From Desulfobacterales bacterium (GTDB taxonomy: Bacteria > Desulfobacterota > Desulfobulbia > Desulfobulbales > BM004): a DNA stretch of 5,209 bases. The stretch spans positions 1-5,209 of the forward strand of contig JAUXHH010000135.1 in assembly GCA_030621655.1 (NCBI GenBank). Direction: 5' to 3'. Positions 5,208-5,209 of the stretch are shown here, piece by piece. Position 1 is the first letter of the stretch. Each line of letters opens with the position of its first letter. The position numbers were made by a program, and so were the translations under genes. Under the pieces are notes generated by a model, which did no database searches, was not told the origin of the DNA, and saw only the letters and a program-made list of their open reading frames with translations.

Positions 5208-5209
5208 CT

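Overview
The window looks like chromosomal DNA from a Gram-negative, c-type-cytochrome-rich anaerobe. A Desulfobacterota (former Deltaproteobacteria) host is the best guess. That inference rests on System II cytochrome c maturation genes as a tight ResB/ResC pair, an exported class III-like multiheme cytochrome, and an amphi-Trp/XXXCH-type protein, a family I associate with sulfate reducers and relatives. Base composition is moderate to slightly AT-rich, with AT-rich gaps between genes. There is no rRNA, tRNA or CRISPR array.

Left part, + strand (1-1910): a 5'-truncated resB-like gene followed 2 nt later by a complete resC/ccsA-like gene. Together they encode the membrane heme exporter and cytochrome c synthetase. 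An AT-rich gap of about 380 nt follows (1911-2292), with no convincing gene. It holds two small hairpins and, on the - strand, a doubtful short stretch resembling a chemoreceptor tail.

Middle, + strand (2293-3314): a stand-alone receiver-domain protein (REC), then a 177-residue protein with an N-terminal amphi-Trp-like domain and a helical C-terminal part ending in a cytochrome c'-like Cys-His motif that lacks the first Cys of CXXCH. A + strand hairpin with a T-run (3388-3423) probably ends this unit. The hairpin lies inside the 3' end of an IS5-type transposase remnant that is coded on the other strand (3373-3621).

Right part, - strand (3626-5209): reading right to left, the C-terminal end of a small membrane protein (cut by the window edge), a secreted cytochrome with four CXXCH motifs and an EF-hand loop, then a secreted alpha-carbonic anhydrase with all zinc ligands. 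A nested stem-loop sits between cytochrome and carbonic anhydrase. The transposase remnant starts 4 nt past the carbonic anhydrase stop codon, so an IS-related rearrangement probably created this junction.

Functionally, ResB/ResC would attach the hemes of the exported cytochrome, while the carbonic anhydrase acts in the same compartment. The amphi-Trp/XXXCH protein has no signal peptide, so the periplasmic ResB/ResC system should not reach it. It is the least understood gene here and the best candidate for something new.
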